A stretch of 64,000 nucleotides of DNA from Fluviicoccus keumensis (GTDB lineage: Bacteria; Pseudomonadota; Gammaproteobacteria; Pseudomonadales; Moraxellaceae): positions 62,001-126,000 of the forward strand of contig NZ_SHKX01000010.1 in NCBI RefSeq assembly GCF_004217445.1, given 5' to 3'. A model generated the notes under the pieces. That model was not told the origin of the DNA. It searched no databases and saw only the letters and a program-made list of their open reading frames with translations. This document shows, piece by piece, positions 34,892 through 48,642 of this stretch (positions are counted from its first letter, which is position 1; each line of letters opens with the position of its first letter). The position numbers were made by a program, and so were the translations under genes.

Positions 34892-37800
34892 TTACTCGCC
34901 TTGGTTCAACGCCTCGGAAAGCGCTTGCTCGACATCGCTCATGCTGGGCGCTGCCGGTGCGGCTTCGGGCATCTGCTCTTCCATGCGCAGACGACGACGT
35001 TCCGCATGGTAAGCAAAGCCGGTGCCGGCCGGGATCAGACGACCCACCACCACGTTTTCCTTCAAACCACGCAGGTCGTCTTCCTTGCCGGTAACCGCCG
35101 CTTCCGTGAGGACGCGGGTGGTTTCCTGGAAGGACGCCGCCGAGATGAAGGAGTCGGTAGCCAGCGAGGCCTTGGTGATCCCCATCAGTACACGCTCGTA
35201 GCGTGCGGGGAACTTGCCTTCCGACAGAGCCTCCTCGTTCTCTTCCAGCATGCGCGAGTATTCCACTTGCTCGCCCTTGATGAAGGAGGTATCACCGCCA
35301 TCCAGAATGTCAGCCTTGCGCAGCATCTGACGGATAATGACTTCAATGTGCTTGTCATTGATCCGCACGCCTTGCAGACGGTACACATCCTGAACTTCGT
35401 TGACGATGTACGAAGCCAGCGCGGTTTCACCCTTCAGGCGCAGGATGTCATGCGGGTTTTGCGGGCCATCGGAGATCACTTCGCCACGCTGCACGCGCTC
35501 ACCTTCGAACACGTTGATCTGACGCCACTTCGGAATCAGCTCTTCGTAGATATCCGAGCCGTCATCCGGCGTAATGATCAGGCGGTGCTTACCCTTAGTT
35601 TCCTTACCAAAGCTGATGATGCCGCTCTTTTCAGCCAGGATCGCATGTTCCTTCGGCTTACGGGCTTCGAACAGGTCGGCCACACGCGGCAGACCGCCGG
35701 TGATGTCACGGGTCTTCGACGATTCTTGCGGAATACGACCGATAACATCACCAATGCCGACAATCGCACCATCCTGCAGGCTGGTAATGGCCAACGCAGG
35801 CAGGAAGTACATGACCGGCTGGTCAGAGCCTTCCAGGCGCAATTGGTTGCCGTGCTCATCCGTCAAAGCGATAGCCGGGCGCAGATCCTTACCCGCCGCC
35901 GGACGATCCTTCGGATCGATAATTTCGATGTTGGTCAGGCCGGTCAGTTCGTCGGTCTGATGACGTACCGTGATGCCTTCATCCATGTGCGCGAACTTCA
36001 CGCGACCCGCCACTTCGGTGACGATCGGGTGGGTGTGCGGATCCCAGTTGGCGACGATCTGGCCTCCCTTCACTTCCTGGCCGTCCTTGACGGTGATCAC
36101 GGCACCGTAAGGCAGCTTATAGCGCTCACGCTCGCGACCACGACTATCGGCCACACCGACTTCACCGGAACGGGACACGGCCACCAGGTTACCGTTGGCG
36201 TGCTGCACCGTCTTGATGTTGTGGAAGCGAACCGTGCCATCGTTACGGACCTGTACGCTCGAAATGGCGGAAGCCCGGCTCGCCGCACCACCGATGTGGA
36301 ACGTACGCATGGTGAGCTGGGTACCCGGTTCACCAATGGACTGGGCCGCCATGACACCGATGGACTCACCGATGTTGACCTGATGGCCACGTGCCAGGTC
36401 ACGGCCGTAGCACTTGGCGCACACGCCAAAACGGGTATCACAGGTAATCACGGAACGGGCGATGACCTCATCGACACCGGCCAGTTCCAGCTTTTCCACC
36501 CACTTTTCATCCAGCAAGGTTCCTGCGGGAGCAATGACTTCGTCATCGGAGCCAGGGATGATCACGTCCACGGCGGTCACACGACCCAGCACGCGCTCGC
36601 GCAGCGGCTCCACAACATCACCGCCCTGAATCAGCGGGGAGATCAGCAGGCCGTTCGTCGTGCCGCAATCGACCTGGGTAATCACCAGATCCTGGGCCAC
36701 ATCGACGAGACGACGGGTCAGGTAACCCGAGTTTGCGGTCTTCAACGCGGTATCGGCCAGACCCTTACGGGCGCCGTGGGTCGAGATGAAGTACTGCAGA
36801 ACGGTCAGACCTTCACGGAAGTTCGCCTTGATGGGCGTTTCAATGATGGAGCCGTCGGGCTTGGCCATCAGGCCGCGCATACCGGCCAGCTGACGAATCT
36901 GTGCCGCGCTACCCCGGGCGCCGGAGTCGGCCATGATGAAGATCGAGTTGAACGACTTCTGGCTTTCTTCTTCACCCTGCTTGTTGATCACCTTCTCGGT
37001 GGACAGGTTGTCCATCATCGCCTTCGCCACCAGTTCGTTGGCGCGGGACCAGATATCGACGACCTTGTTATAGCGTTCGCCGGCGGTGACCAGACCGGAA
37101 CCGAATTGGGATTCGATTTCACGGACTTCGTCTTCCGCCGCGCCGATCAGGGTGCCCTTCTGGGGCGGGATGACCATGTCTTCCATACCGACGGAGACGC
37201 CGGAATACGTCGCTTGACGGAAACCGAGATACATCAGCTGGTCGGCAAAAATCACGGTGTCCTTCAGCCCCAGCGTGCGATAGCTGGTGTTGATGAGCTT
37301 CGAGATGTTCTTCTTGGTCATCGGCTGGTTGATGATGCTAAACGGCAGGCCTTCCGGCACGATGTCCCACAACATGCAACGACCGGGGGTGGTATCAGCG
37401 ATGAACGTGCGCTCGTTACGCTGGCCTTCGTCATCGATGGTCACTTCACGAATGCGGACCTTGACGCGGGCGTGCAAGGCCACTGCCTTGTTGCCCAAGG
37501 CGCGGGTCACTTCCGCGAAGTCAGCGAAGACCATGCCTTCGCCCTTGGCGTTCACGCGGTCACGGCTGATGTAGTACAACCCCAACACCACGTCCTGGGA
37601 CGGCACGATGATCGGATCACCGTTGGCGGGCGACAGGATGTTGTTGGTCGACATCATCAGCGCGCGCGCTTCCAGCTGGGCTTCCAGCGTCAGCGGCACG
37701 TGCACGGCCATCTGGTCACCGTCGAAGTCGGCGTTGAAGGCGGTACAGACCAGCGGATGCAGCTGAATGGCCTTGCCTTCAATCAGCACCGGCTCGAAAG

Positions 37801-39106
37801 CTTGCAGGCCCAAACGGTGCAGGGTCGGGGCGCGGTTCAGCATGACGGGATGTTCGCGGATCACTTCGGCGAGGATATCCCACACCTCGGCGGTTTCGCG
37901 CTCAACCATCTTCTTGGCCGCCTTGATGGTGGTAGCCAGACCCTTGCTTTCCAGTTTGGCGAAGATAAAGGGCTTGAACAGTTCCAGCGCCATCTTCTTC
38001 GGCAGGCCGCACTGATGCAGGCGCAGCGTCGGACCGACCACGATCACGGAGCGGCCGGAGTAGTCGACGCGTTTACCGAGCAGGTTCTGACGGAAGCGGC
38101 CTTGCTTACCCTTGATCATGTCAGCCAGCGACTTCAGCGGACGCTTGTTCGAACCGGTGATGGCGCGACCGCGACGGCCGTTGTCCAGCAGGGCGTCAAC
38201 CGCTTCCTGCAGCATGCGCTTTTCATTGCGCACGATGATATCCGGCGCGCTCAGCTCAAGCAGACGCTTCAGACGGTTGTTACGGTTGATGACGCGGCGG
38301 TACAGATCGTTCAGGTCGGAGGTCGCGAAACGACCGCCGTCCAGCGGCACCAGCGGGCGCAGATCCGGCGGCAGCACCGGCAGCACGGTCATGACCATCC
38401 ACTCCGGCTTGTTGCCGGAACCCAGGAAGGACTCCATCAGCTTCAGGCGCTTGGACAGCTTCTTCAGCTTGGTTTCCGAGGTGGTCTGCGGAATTTCTTC
38501 ACGCAGGCGGGTCACTTCGGCTTCCAGGTCGATTTCCTTCAACAGGGCCTGAATGGCTTCGGCGCCCATCTTGGCGTCGAATTCATCCCCGTATTCTTCC
38601 AGGGCGGTGTAATAGTCTTCGTCAGACAGCAGCTGACCCTTTTCCAGCGGGGTCATGCCCGGCTCGATAACGACGAAGCTTTCGAAATAGAGCACGCGTT
38701 CGATATCACGCAGCGTCATGTCCAGCATCAGGCCGATACGGGATGGCAGCGACTTCAGGAACCAGATGTGCGCGGTCGGCGAAGCCAGCTCGATGTGGCC
38801 CATACGCTCACGGCGAACCTTGGTCAGCGTCACTTCGACGCCGCACTTTTCGCAGATGATGCCGCGGAACTTCATGCGCTTGTACTTACCGCACAGGCAC
38901 TCGTAATCCTTGATCGGGCCAAAGATCTTGGCGCAGAACAAACCGTCACGCTCGGGCTTGAAAGTCCGGTAATTGATGGTTTCCGGCTTCTTCACTTCGC
39001 CGAAGGACCAGGAGCGGATCATGTCCGGCGAGGCCAGGCCGATGCGGATGCGGTCGAATTCGGCTTCCGGACCGTCTTTCTTCAACAGGTTCAGCAAATC
39101 TTTCAT
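34892..39106 (-). CDS. rpoC: RNA polymerase beta' subunit
   Basis: 1404 residues. N-terminal zinc site CLCGKYKRMKFRGIICEKCG (about 70-89), active-site AFNADFDGDQMAVHVP (Mg-binding Asp triad, near 457-472), second zinc cluster around CDTRFGVCAKCYGRDLARG, trigger-loop region and C-terminal ARRRLRMEE. Follows rpoB by 67 bases. The gene contains no TTA, CTA or TCA codon at all, which leaves the opposite strand open across its full length. Confidence 0.99.
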   Translation of the reverse strand: MKDLLNLLKKDGPEAEFDRIRIGLASPDMIRSWSFGEVKKPETINYRTFKPERDGLFCAKIFGPIKDYECLCGKYKRMKFRGIICEKCGVEVTLTKVRRERMGHIELASPTAHIWFLKSLPSRIGLMLDMTLRDIERVLYFESFVVIEPGMTPLEKGQLLSDEDYYTALEEYGDEFDAKMGAEAIQALLKEIDLEAEVTRLREEIPQTTSETKLKKLSKRLKLMESFLGSGNKPEWMVMTVLPVLPPDLRPLVPLDGGRFATSDLNDLYRRVINRNNRLKRLLELSAPDIIVRNEKRMLQEAVDALLDNGRRGRAITGSNKRPLKSLADMIKGKQGRFRQNLLGKRVDYSGRSVIVVGPTLRLHQCGLPKKMALELFKPFIFAKLESKGLATTIKAAKKMVERETAEVWDILAEVIREHPVMLNRAPTLHRLGLQAFEPVLIEGKAIQLHPLVCTAFNADFDGDQMAVHVPLTLEAQLEARALMMSTNNILSPANGDPIIVPSQDVVLGLYYISRDRVNAKGEGMVFADFAEVTRALGNKAVALHARVKVRIREVTIDDEGQRNERTFIADTTPGRCMLWDIVPEGLPFSIINQPMTKKNISKLINTSYRTLGLKDTVIFADQLMYLGFRQATYSGVSVGMEDMVIPPQKGTLIGAAEDEVREIESQFGSGLVTAGERYNKVVDIWSRANELVAKAMMDNLSTEKVINKQGEEESQKSFNSIFIMADSGARGSAAQIRQLAGMRGLMAKPDGSIIETPIKANFREGLTVLQYFISTHGARKGLADTALKTANSGYLTRRLVDVAQDLVITQVDCGTTNGLLISPLIQGGDVVEPLRERVLGRVTAVDVIIPGSDDEVIAPAGTLLDEKWVEKLELAGVDEVIARSVITCDTRFGVCAKCYGRDLARGHQVNIGESIGVMAAQSIGEPGTQLTMRTFHIGGAASRASAISSVQVRNDGTVRFHNIKTVQHANGNLVAVSRSGEVGVADSRGRERERYKLPYGAVITVKDGQEVKGGQIVANWDPHTHPIVTEVAGRVKFAHMDEGITVRHQTDELTGLTNIEIIDPKDRPAAGKDLRPAIALTDEHGNQLRLEGSDQPVMYFLPALAITSLQDGAIVGIGDVIGRIPQESSKTRDITGGLPRVADLFEARKPKEHAILAEKSGIISFGKETKGKHRLIITPDDGSDIYEELIPKWRQINVFEGERVQRGEVISDGPQNPHDILRLKGETALASYIVNEVQDVYRLQGVRINDKHIEVIIRQMLRKADILDGGDTSFIKGEQVEYSRMLEENEEALSEGKFPARYERVLMGITKASLATDSFISAASFQETTRVLTEAAVTGKEDDLRGLKENVVVGRLIPAGTGFAYHAERRRLRMEEQMPEAAPAAPSMSDVEQALSEALNQGE

Positions 39107-39173
39107 GGCATTCTTTCCAGCAAATCAGGTGAACGGAGGGAGGCGTTGCCGCCTCCCCGGCGCCGTTATGCGC

Positions 39174-43244
<4,071 letters not shown>

Positions 43245-43425
43245 CTGGAGTCCTCAGCTAGACTTAACTCTATCGGGTCACCGACGTGGGCCGGTGTCTG
43301 GGTGCCATGCGTGCGGGCTGCCGAAGCCATCCGCACTTCAAACTGTTCGCAACAAGCCAGTCATGCTTACTGCTTTCTACTGCCCTGTTGTCAAACAGTC
43401 TGCCTTGCATCATTTGCTGAAAACA

Positions 43426-43460
43426 GAAAAAGGCCGACGACTCTTGTTTAGTCGCCAGCC
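43426..43460 (-). terminator. Attenuator-like hairpin between rplL and rpoB
   Basis: Eleven-pair stem (43450-43460 with 43432-43442, two G-T pairs), seven-base loop, then TTTTTC. Positioned like the partial terminator that lowers rpoBC relative to rplJL in E. coli; the rest of the gap (43245-43425) holds only short inverted segments and no gene. Confidence 0.75.
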
Positions 43461-43507
43461 ATTTTTTGCGCTGTCTTCAGCCGCAAGTAACCACCGGTAT
43501 CGGCAGA

Positions 43508-43879
43508 TTACTTGACGTCGGCAGTAGCGCCAGCTTCTTCCAGCTTCTTCTTGACAGAAGCAGCTTCGTCCTTGCTCACGCCTTCCTTAACGGTCTGCGG
43601 TGCGCCTTCAACCAGATCCTTGGCCTCCTTCAGGCCCAGGCCGGTAATTTCGCGGATAGCCTTAATCACGTTGACCTTGTTGGCGCCGAAGCTGGTCAGG
43701 ATGACGTTGAATTCGGTCTGCTCTTCAACCACAGCAGCCGGGCCGGCAGCGGCCGGACCAGCAGCGACGGCAGCAGCCGACACGCCGAACTTTTCTTCAA
43801 AAGCCTTGATCAGTTCGACCAGTTCCATCACCGACTTTTCGGCAACGGCATTCAGGATTTCTTCATTGGACAGAGCCAT
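43508..43879 (-). CDS. rplL: 50S ribosomal protein L7/L12
   Basis: 123 residues: N-terminal dimerisation helices, Ala/Pro-rich hinge near 38-52 and C-terminal domain EFNVILTSFGANKVNVIKAI with GLGLKEAKDLVEGAP. Stalk protein that recruits translation factors. Follows rplJ by 41 bases. Confidence 0.98.
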   Translation of the reverse strand: MALSNEEILNAVAEKSVMELVELIKAFEEKFGVSAAAVAAGPAAAGPAAVVEEQTEFNVILTSFGANKVNVIKAIREITGLGLKEAKDLVEGAPQTVKEGVSKDEAASVKKKLEEAGATADVK

Positions 43880-43920
43880 GGTAATTCTCCACTAGGGTAT
43901 GGTTCAAAATCGGGCGGAAA

Positions 43921-44424
43921 TCAGGCGGCAGCTTCCAGCTTCTCTTTGAGAGCTGTAAACAGACGGCCAAACTTCGAAACAGGCGCTTGCAGCACGGATG
44001 CCAGCATGGTCAGTGCACCTTCGCGGTTCGGCAGGCTGGCGATAACGTCAATCTGCTTCGCGTCGTAACGCTGACCATTCAGGGCCAGAGCCGTGACTTC
44101 CATCTTCTGGTTGTCTTTGGCAAAGTCCTTGAACAGGCGGGCTGCCGCGCCCATGTCGTTTTCCGACAGGGACAGGCCAATAATGGTGGGGCCAACGAGG
44201 TCGTCGTTCAGGCAGGCGAAGGAAGTGCCTTCCACAGCGCGGCGTGCGAGCGTGTTACGAACCACACGCACGTACACTTGCTGTTCACGGGCCTTTTCGC
44301 GCAGCTTGGTCAACTGACCAACCGTCAAACCACGATAATTGGCTACCACTGCAGAGAAAGCACCGGAGGCGACTTTATTCACCTCGGCAACGATCTCTTT
44401 CTTGTCCTCTAACTTCAGAGTCAC
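43921..44424 (-). CDS. rplJ: 50S ribosomal protein L10
   Basis: 167 residues; MTLKLEDKKEIVAEVNKVAS, ANYRGLTVGQLTKLREKARE, and the C-terminal helix that binds L7/L12 dimers. In E. coli the L10-L12 complex represses its own mRNA leader; a matching leader motif lies upstream. Confidence 0.98.
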   Translation of the reverse strand: MTLKLEDKKEIVAEVNKVASGAFSAVVANYRGLTVGQLTKLREKAREQQVYVRVVRNTLARRAVEGTSFACLNDDLVGPTIIGLSLSENDMGAAARLFKDFAKDNQKMEVTALALNGQRYDAKQIDVIASLPNREGALTMLASVLQAPVSKFGRLFTALKEKLEAAA

Positions 44425-44613
44425 AGTAACCTCCTAACTATTGAATGCCGACAGAATATCGGCGTTCACGCGGGGGTTAGCGTTAACTGAACCACACCGC
44501 GTCTACGCAGGCTGCTTGCGCAATTACGCACTTTCGTGCACCTGAGGTCTTTGACGCCTAATGCGTAACAAAGTCCTGGGTCGGGAATATCCCGAAATTC
44601 TACAACCGCCCTA
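44425..44613 (-). promoter_or_regulatory. rplJ leader with an L10-leader-like motif
   Basis: The minus strand at 44515-44495 reads GCAGCCTGCGTAGACGCGGT, very close to the GCCTACGTAGACGGTG segment of the E. coli L10 leader as I recall it. A small CCGCC/GGCGG hairpin follows the rplA stop (44606-44621), and a TCGGGA/TCCCGA hairpin lies at 44581-44595. AGGAGG precedes rplJ. Confidence 0.65.
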
Positions 44614-45309
44614 TCAGGCGGTCAGGGATGCCTGATCAATCGCGAGACCCGGGCCCATGGTGGTGGACAAGGTCACTTTCTTGACATAAACACCCTTGGA
44701 CGTGGCGGGCTTGGCCTTCTTCAGGTCAGCCACCAGCGCCTCAACGTTCTGCTTGATGGCTTCAGCGGAGAAACCCACTTGACCGACCGGAGCATGAATG
44801 ATGCCGCCCTTGTCGACGCGATAACGCACCTGACCGGACTTGGCATTCTTCACGGCAGTGGCGACATCAGCAGTCACCGTGCCAACCTTCGGATTGGGCA
44901 TCAGGCCGCGGGGGCCGAGGATGGTACCCAGCTTACCGACAACGCGCATGGCATCCGGGGTCGCAATCACGACATCGAAATTCATCTCACCGCCCTGGAT
45001 GGCGGTCGCCAGATCGTCAAAACCGACGATATCAGCACCGGCAGCCTTGGCCGCTTCAGCGTTGGCGCCTTGAGCGAACACGGCGACGCGAACCGTCTTA
45101 CCCGTACCGGCCGGCAGCACGGATGCGCCACGGACAACCTGGTCAGACTTACGCGGATCAACACCGAGGTTCACGGCGACGTCGATGGATTCCTTGAATT
45201 TTGCAGCAGGCAGCGTGTTCAGCAGATTAACCGCTTCTTCAATGCTGTATGCCTTGCCCGGTTGGATCTGGGCGCGAATAGCTTGTTGACGCTTGCTCAG
45301 CTTGGCCAT
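44614..45309 (-). CDS. rplA: 50S ribosomal protein L1
   Basis: 231 residues from MAKLSKRQQAIRAQ; GGAGGG seven bases upstream fixes this ATG, one base after the rplK stop. GTGKTVRVAVFAQG and GPRGLMPNPKVGTVT are typical. L1-stalk protein; represses the rplKA transcript in E. coli. Confidence 0.98.
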   Translation of the reverse strand: MAKLSKRQQAIRAQIQPGKAYSIEEAVNLLNTLPAAKFKESIDVAVNLGVDPRKSDQVVRGASVLPAGTGKTVRVAVFAQGANAEAAKAAGADIVGFDDLATAIQGGEMNFDVVIATPDAMRVVGKLGTILGPRGLMPNPKVGTVTADVATAVKNAKSGQVRYRVDKGGIIHAPVGQVGFSAEAIKQNVEALVADLKKAKPATSKGVYVKKVTLSTTMGPGLAIDQASLTA

Positions 45310-45310
45310 C

Positions 45311-45742
45311 TTATACGCCCTCCACATCCAGACCAATGGAACGAGCCGAACCGGCAATCGTACGAACCGCAGCATCCACATCAGCAGCCGTCAGGTCAGG
45401 CTTCTTCAGGGCAGCGATTTCTTCCAGCTGGGCACGGGTCACCTTGCCAACCTTTTGGGTATTCGGGCGCGGCGAACCACTCTTGATACCGGCAGCCTTC
45501 TTCAGCAGGAAGGTTGCAGGAGGCGTCTTCATGATGAAGGTGAAGGAGCGATCGCTGTAAACAGTAATCACGACCGGAATCGGCATGCCGGGTTCCAGCT
45601 TTTGGGTAGCGGCGTTAAATTCCTTACAGAACGCCATGATGTTCACACCACGCTGGCCCAAGGCAGGACCAATGGGGGGAGAGGGATTGGCTTTGCCAGC
45701 CGGGATTTGCAGCTTGACGTAAGCGTCAATCTTCTTGGCCAT
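45311..45742 (-). CDS. rplK: 50S ribosomal protein L11
   Basis: 143 residues; KLQIPAGKANPSPPIGPALG and the C-terminal rRNA-binding domain ending VRTIAGSARSIGLDVEGV. GTPase-centre protein, needed for RelA response in relatives. Confidence 0.98.
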   Translation of the reverse strand: MAKKIDAYVKLQIPAGKANPSPPIGPALGQRGVNIMAFCKEFNAATQKLEPGMPIPVVITVYSDRSFTFIMKTPPATFLLKKAAGIKSGSPRPNTQKVGKVTRAQLEEIAALKKPDLTAADVDAAVRTIAGSARSIGLDVEGV

Positions 45743-45784
45743 TTCAGACTCCGTGGGTACAAGCGCCGTTAGGCTCCCCGTTAA

Positions 45785-45818
45785 CGAACAAAAACGGGCC
45801 GACCCTTAGCCGACCCGT
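45785..45818 (-). terminator. Hairpin with T-run between nusG and rplK
   Basis: ACGGG/CCCGT outer pairs continued by five more pairs around a short loop (45794-45818), then TTTTTG on the minus strand, 13 bases after the nusG stop. May terminate or attenuate between secE-nusG and rplKA. Confidence 0.75.
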
Positions 45819-45830
45819 ACAAGCACCACA

Positions 45831-46367
45831 TCAAACTGCCTTTTCGACCTGATTGAATTCCAGATCAACAGGAGTGGCGCGACCGAAAATCATCACCGCT
45901 ACACGCAGGCGATTCTTTTCATAATTCACTTCTTCCACAACACCATTGAAGTCCGCGAACGGACCATCAACCACGCGAACCACTTCGCCCGGCTCAAACA
46001 AAGTCTTCGGACGAGGTGCATCAGCGTTTTGGCGCAAGCGACTGAGAATGGCATCAGCCTCACGATCGGTAATCGGAGCCGGCTTATCCGCCTTGCCACC
46101 GATGAATCCCATCACTTTGGGACAATCCTTGACCATGTGCCAAGTGTCATCGTTCATCTCCATATGAACCAGCACATAACCCGGAAAGAACTTACGCTCA
46201 CTTTTCCGCTTGACGCCGTTCTTCATTTCCACGACTTCTTCCGTGGGAACGAGAACCTCACCAAAGAAATGCTCCATGCCGGAACGACGAATGCGCTCCT
46301 GCAAGGAACGCATAACCTGCTTTTCGAAGCCCGAATAGGCGTGGACAATGTACCAGCGCTTGCTCAT
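45831..46367 (-). CDS. nusG: Transcription elongation factor NusG
   Basis: 178 residues: NGN domain (WYIVHAYSGFEKQVMRSL; FFPGYVLVHMEMND) and C-terminal KOW domain (FEPGEVVRVVDGPFADFNGVVEEV). Couples RNA polymerase to S10 or Rho. 11 bases after secE. Confidence 0.98.
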   Translation of the reverse strand: MSKRWYIVHAYSGFEKQVMRSLQERIRRSGMEHFFGEVLVPTEEVVEMKNGVKRKSERKFFPGYVLVHMEMNDDTWHMVKDCPKVMGFIGGKADKPAPITDREADAILSRLRQNADAPRPKTLFEPGEVVRVVDGPFADFNGVVEEVNYEKNRLRVAVMIFGRATPVDLEFNQVEKAV

Positions 46368-46378
46368 TTATGCTTTAC

Positions 46379-46765
46379 CTAGCCGATAATGGCGGAAATC
46401 ATCCAGCCAAACAGGGTATCAAGCCCCCAAAGAACCAAGGACATAACAACCACGACCGCCAAGACGATCAGCGTTGTCTGCCAGGTTTCTTCCGGCTTCG
46501 GCCACGTTACACGCTTGGCCTCAACCTGAGCTTCCTTGAGCAACTTGACGAATCCACGCCCCTGGGAGGTAGTCAGCAGCACGAATGCAGCCGCAATACC
46601 CGCCACAACCAAAAGTGCGATACGCACCCAGACAGGAACCTGAGGCAACACTTCGGGAGCATAGCGATTACCCAGAGTCGCCACGATCAACAGCACGATC
46701 GCGGAGATCCACTTCAGGACATTCGCGCCGCCGCTGGCATTGGTGATTTCAGCTTGTGTGGTCAT
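46379..46765 (-). CDS. secE: Protein translocase subunit SecE
   Basis: 128 residues with three membrane helices (about 15-30, 42-65, 95-125), as in the long E. coli type. The conserved amphipathic segment KLLKEAQVEAKRVTWPKPEE precedes the last helix. Follows tRNA-Trp. Confidence 0.97.
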   Translation of the reverse strand: MTTQAEITNASGGANVLKWISAIVLLIVATLGNRYAPEVLPQVPVWVRIALLVVAGIAAAFVLLTTSQGRGFVKLLKEAQVEAKRVTWPKPEETWQTTLIVLAVVVVMSLVLWGLDTLFGWMISAIIG

Positions 46766-46791
46766 AAACCGTCAGCTTGACTTGGGTATGA

Positions 46792-46867
46792 TGGCAGGCC
46801 AGGAGGGACTCGAACCCCCAACACCCGGTTTTGGAGACCGGTGCTCTACCAATTGAACTACTGGCCT
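46792..46867 (-). tRNA. tRNA-Trp(CCA)
   Basis: 76 nt with encoded CCA. Acceptor AGGCCAG/CTGGCCT, anticodon loop CTCCAAA (anticodon CCA), T arm GGGTTCGAGTCCC. Between tufB and secE. Confidence 0.97.
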
Positions 46868-46909
46868 AAACTGATATGCAGCGCCGCCCTTGGGCGGCGC
46901 CCGCACAAC

Positions 46910-48100
<1,191 letters not shown>

Positions 48101-48184
48101 GACAACTCTCCCTCGTGGGTGATCTAGCCAAACATTTCTATTAACAACAAAGGCAGAAGCGGCGTTCGCCGTCTGCCTGGAATA

Positions 48185-48260
<76 letters not shown>

Positions 48261-48281
48261 GCTACTCTTTTTCAACCAACC

Positions 48282-48355
48282 TGGAGCGGGTGGCGGGAAT
48301 CGAACCCGCACTATCAGCTTGGAAGGCTGAAGTTCTACCACTAAACTACACCCGC
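48282..48355 (-). tRNA. tRNA-Gly(TCC)
   Basis: 74 nt with CCA. Acceptor GCGGGTG/CACCCGC, anticodon loop CTTCCAA (anticodon TCC, reading GGA/GGG), T arm GCGGGTTCGATTCCCGC. Confidence 0.97.
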
Positions 48356-48363
48356 GCATAAAG

Positions 48364-48448
48364 TGGTGGTGGGGGAAGGATTCGAACCTTCGAAGGCTGA
48401 GCCGTCAGATTTACAGTCTGATCCCTTTGACCGCTCGGGAACCCCACC
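48364..48448 (-). tRNA. tRNA-Tyr(GTA)
   Basis: 85 nt with CCA and a long variable arm (class II). Acceptor GGTGGGG/CCCCACC, anticodon loop CTGTAAA (anticodon GTA). A queuosine substrate for the tgt/queA products in this window. Confidence 0.97.
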
Positions 48449-48514
48449 AACGCGAGGCTGGATATTCTCTGGATTTCACCGAAGCTTGTCAAGAGATTTT
48501 CCACCTGTTTTTCG

Positions 48515-48590
<76 letters not shown>

Positions 48591-48610
48591 TTAAACGAAA
48601 AACGTGCCGC

Positions 48611-48638
48611 ATTATACGTGTTCGGCACGCGCATTCAA
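48611..48638 (-). promoter_or_regulatory. Promoter of the tRNA-tufB operon
   Basis: TTGAAT (48633-48638), 16-base spacer, perfect TATAAT (48611-48616), then a GC-rich discriminator GCGGCACG, the pattern of stringently controlled stable-RNA promoters. It begins five bases after the trpE stop. Confidence 0.88.
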
Positions 48639-48642
48639 TGGC

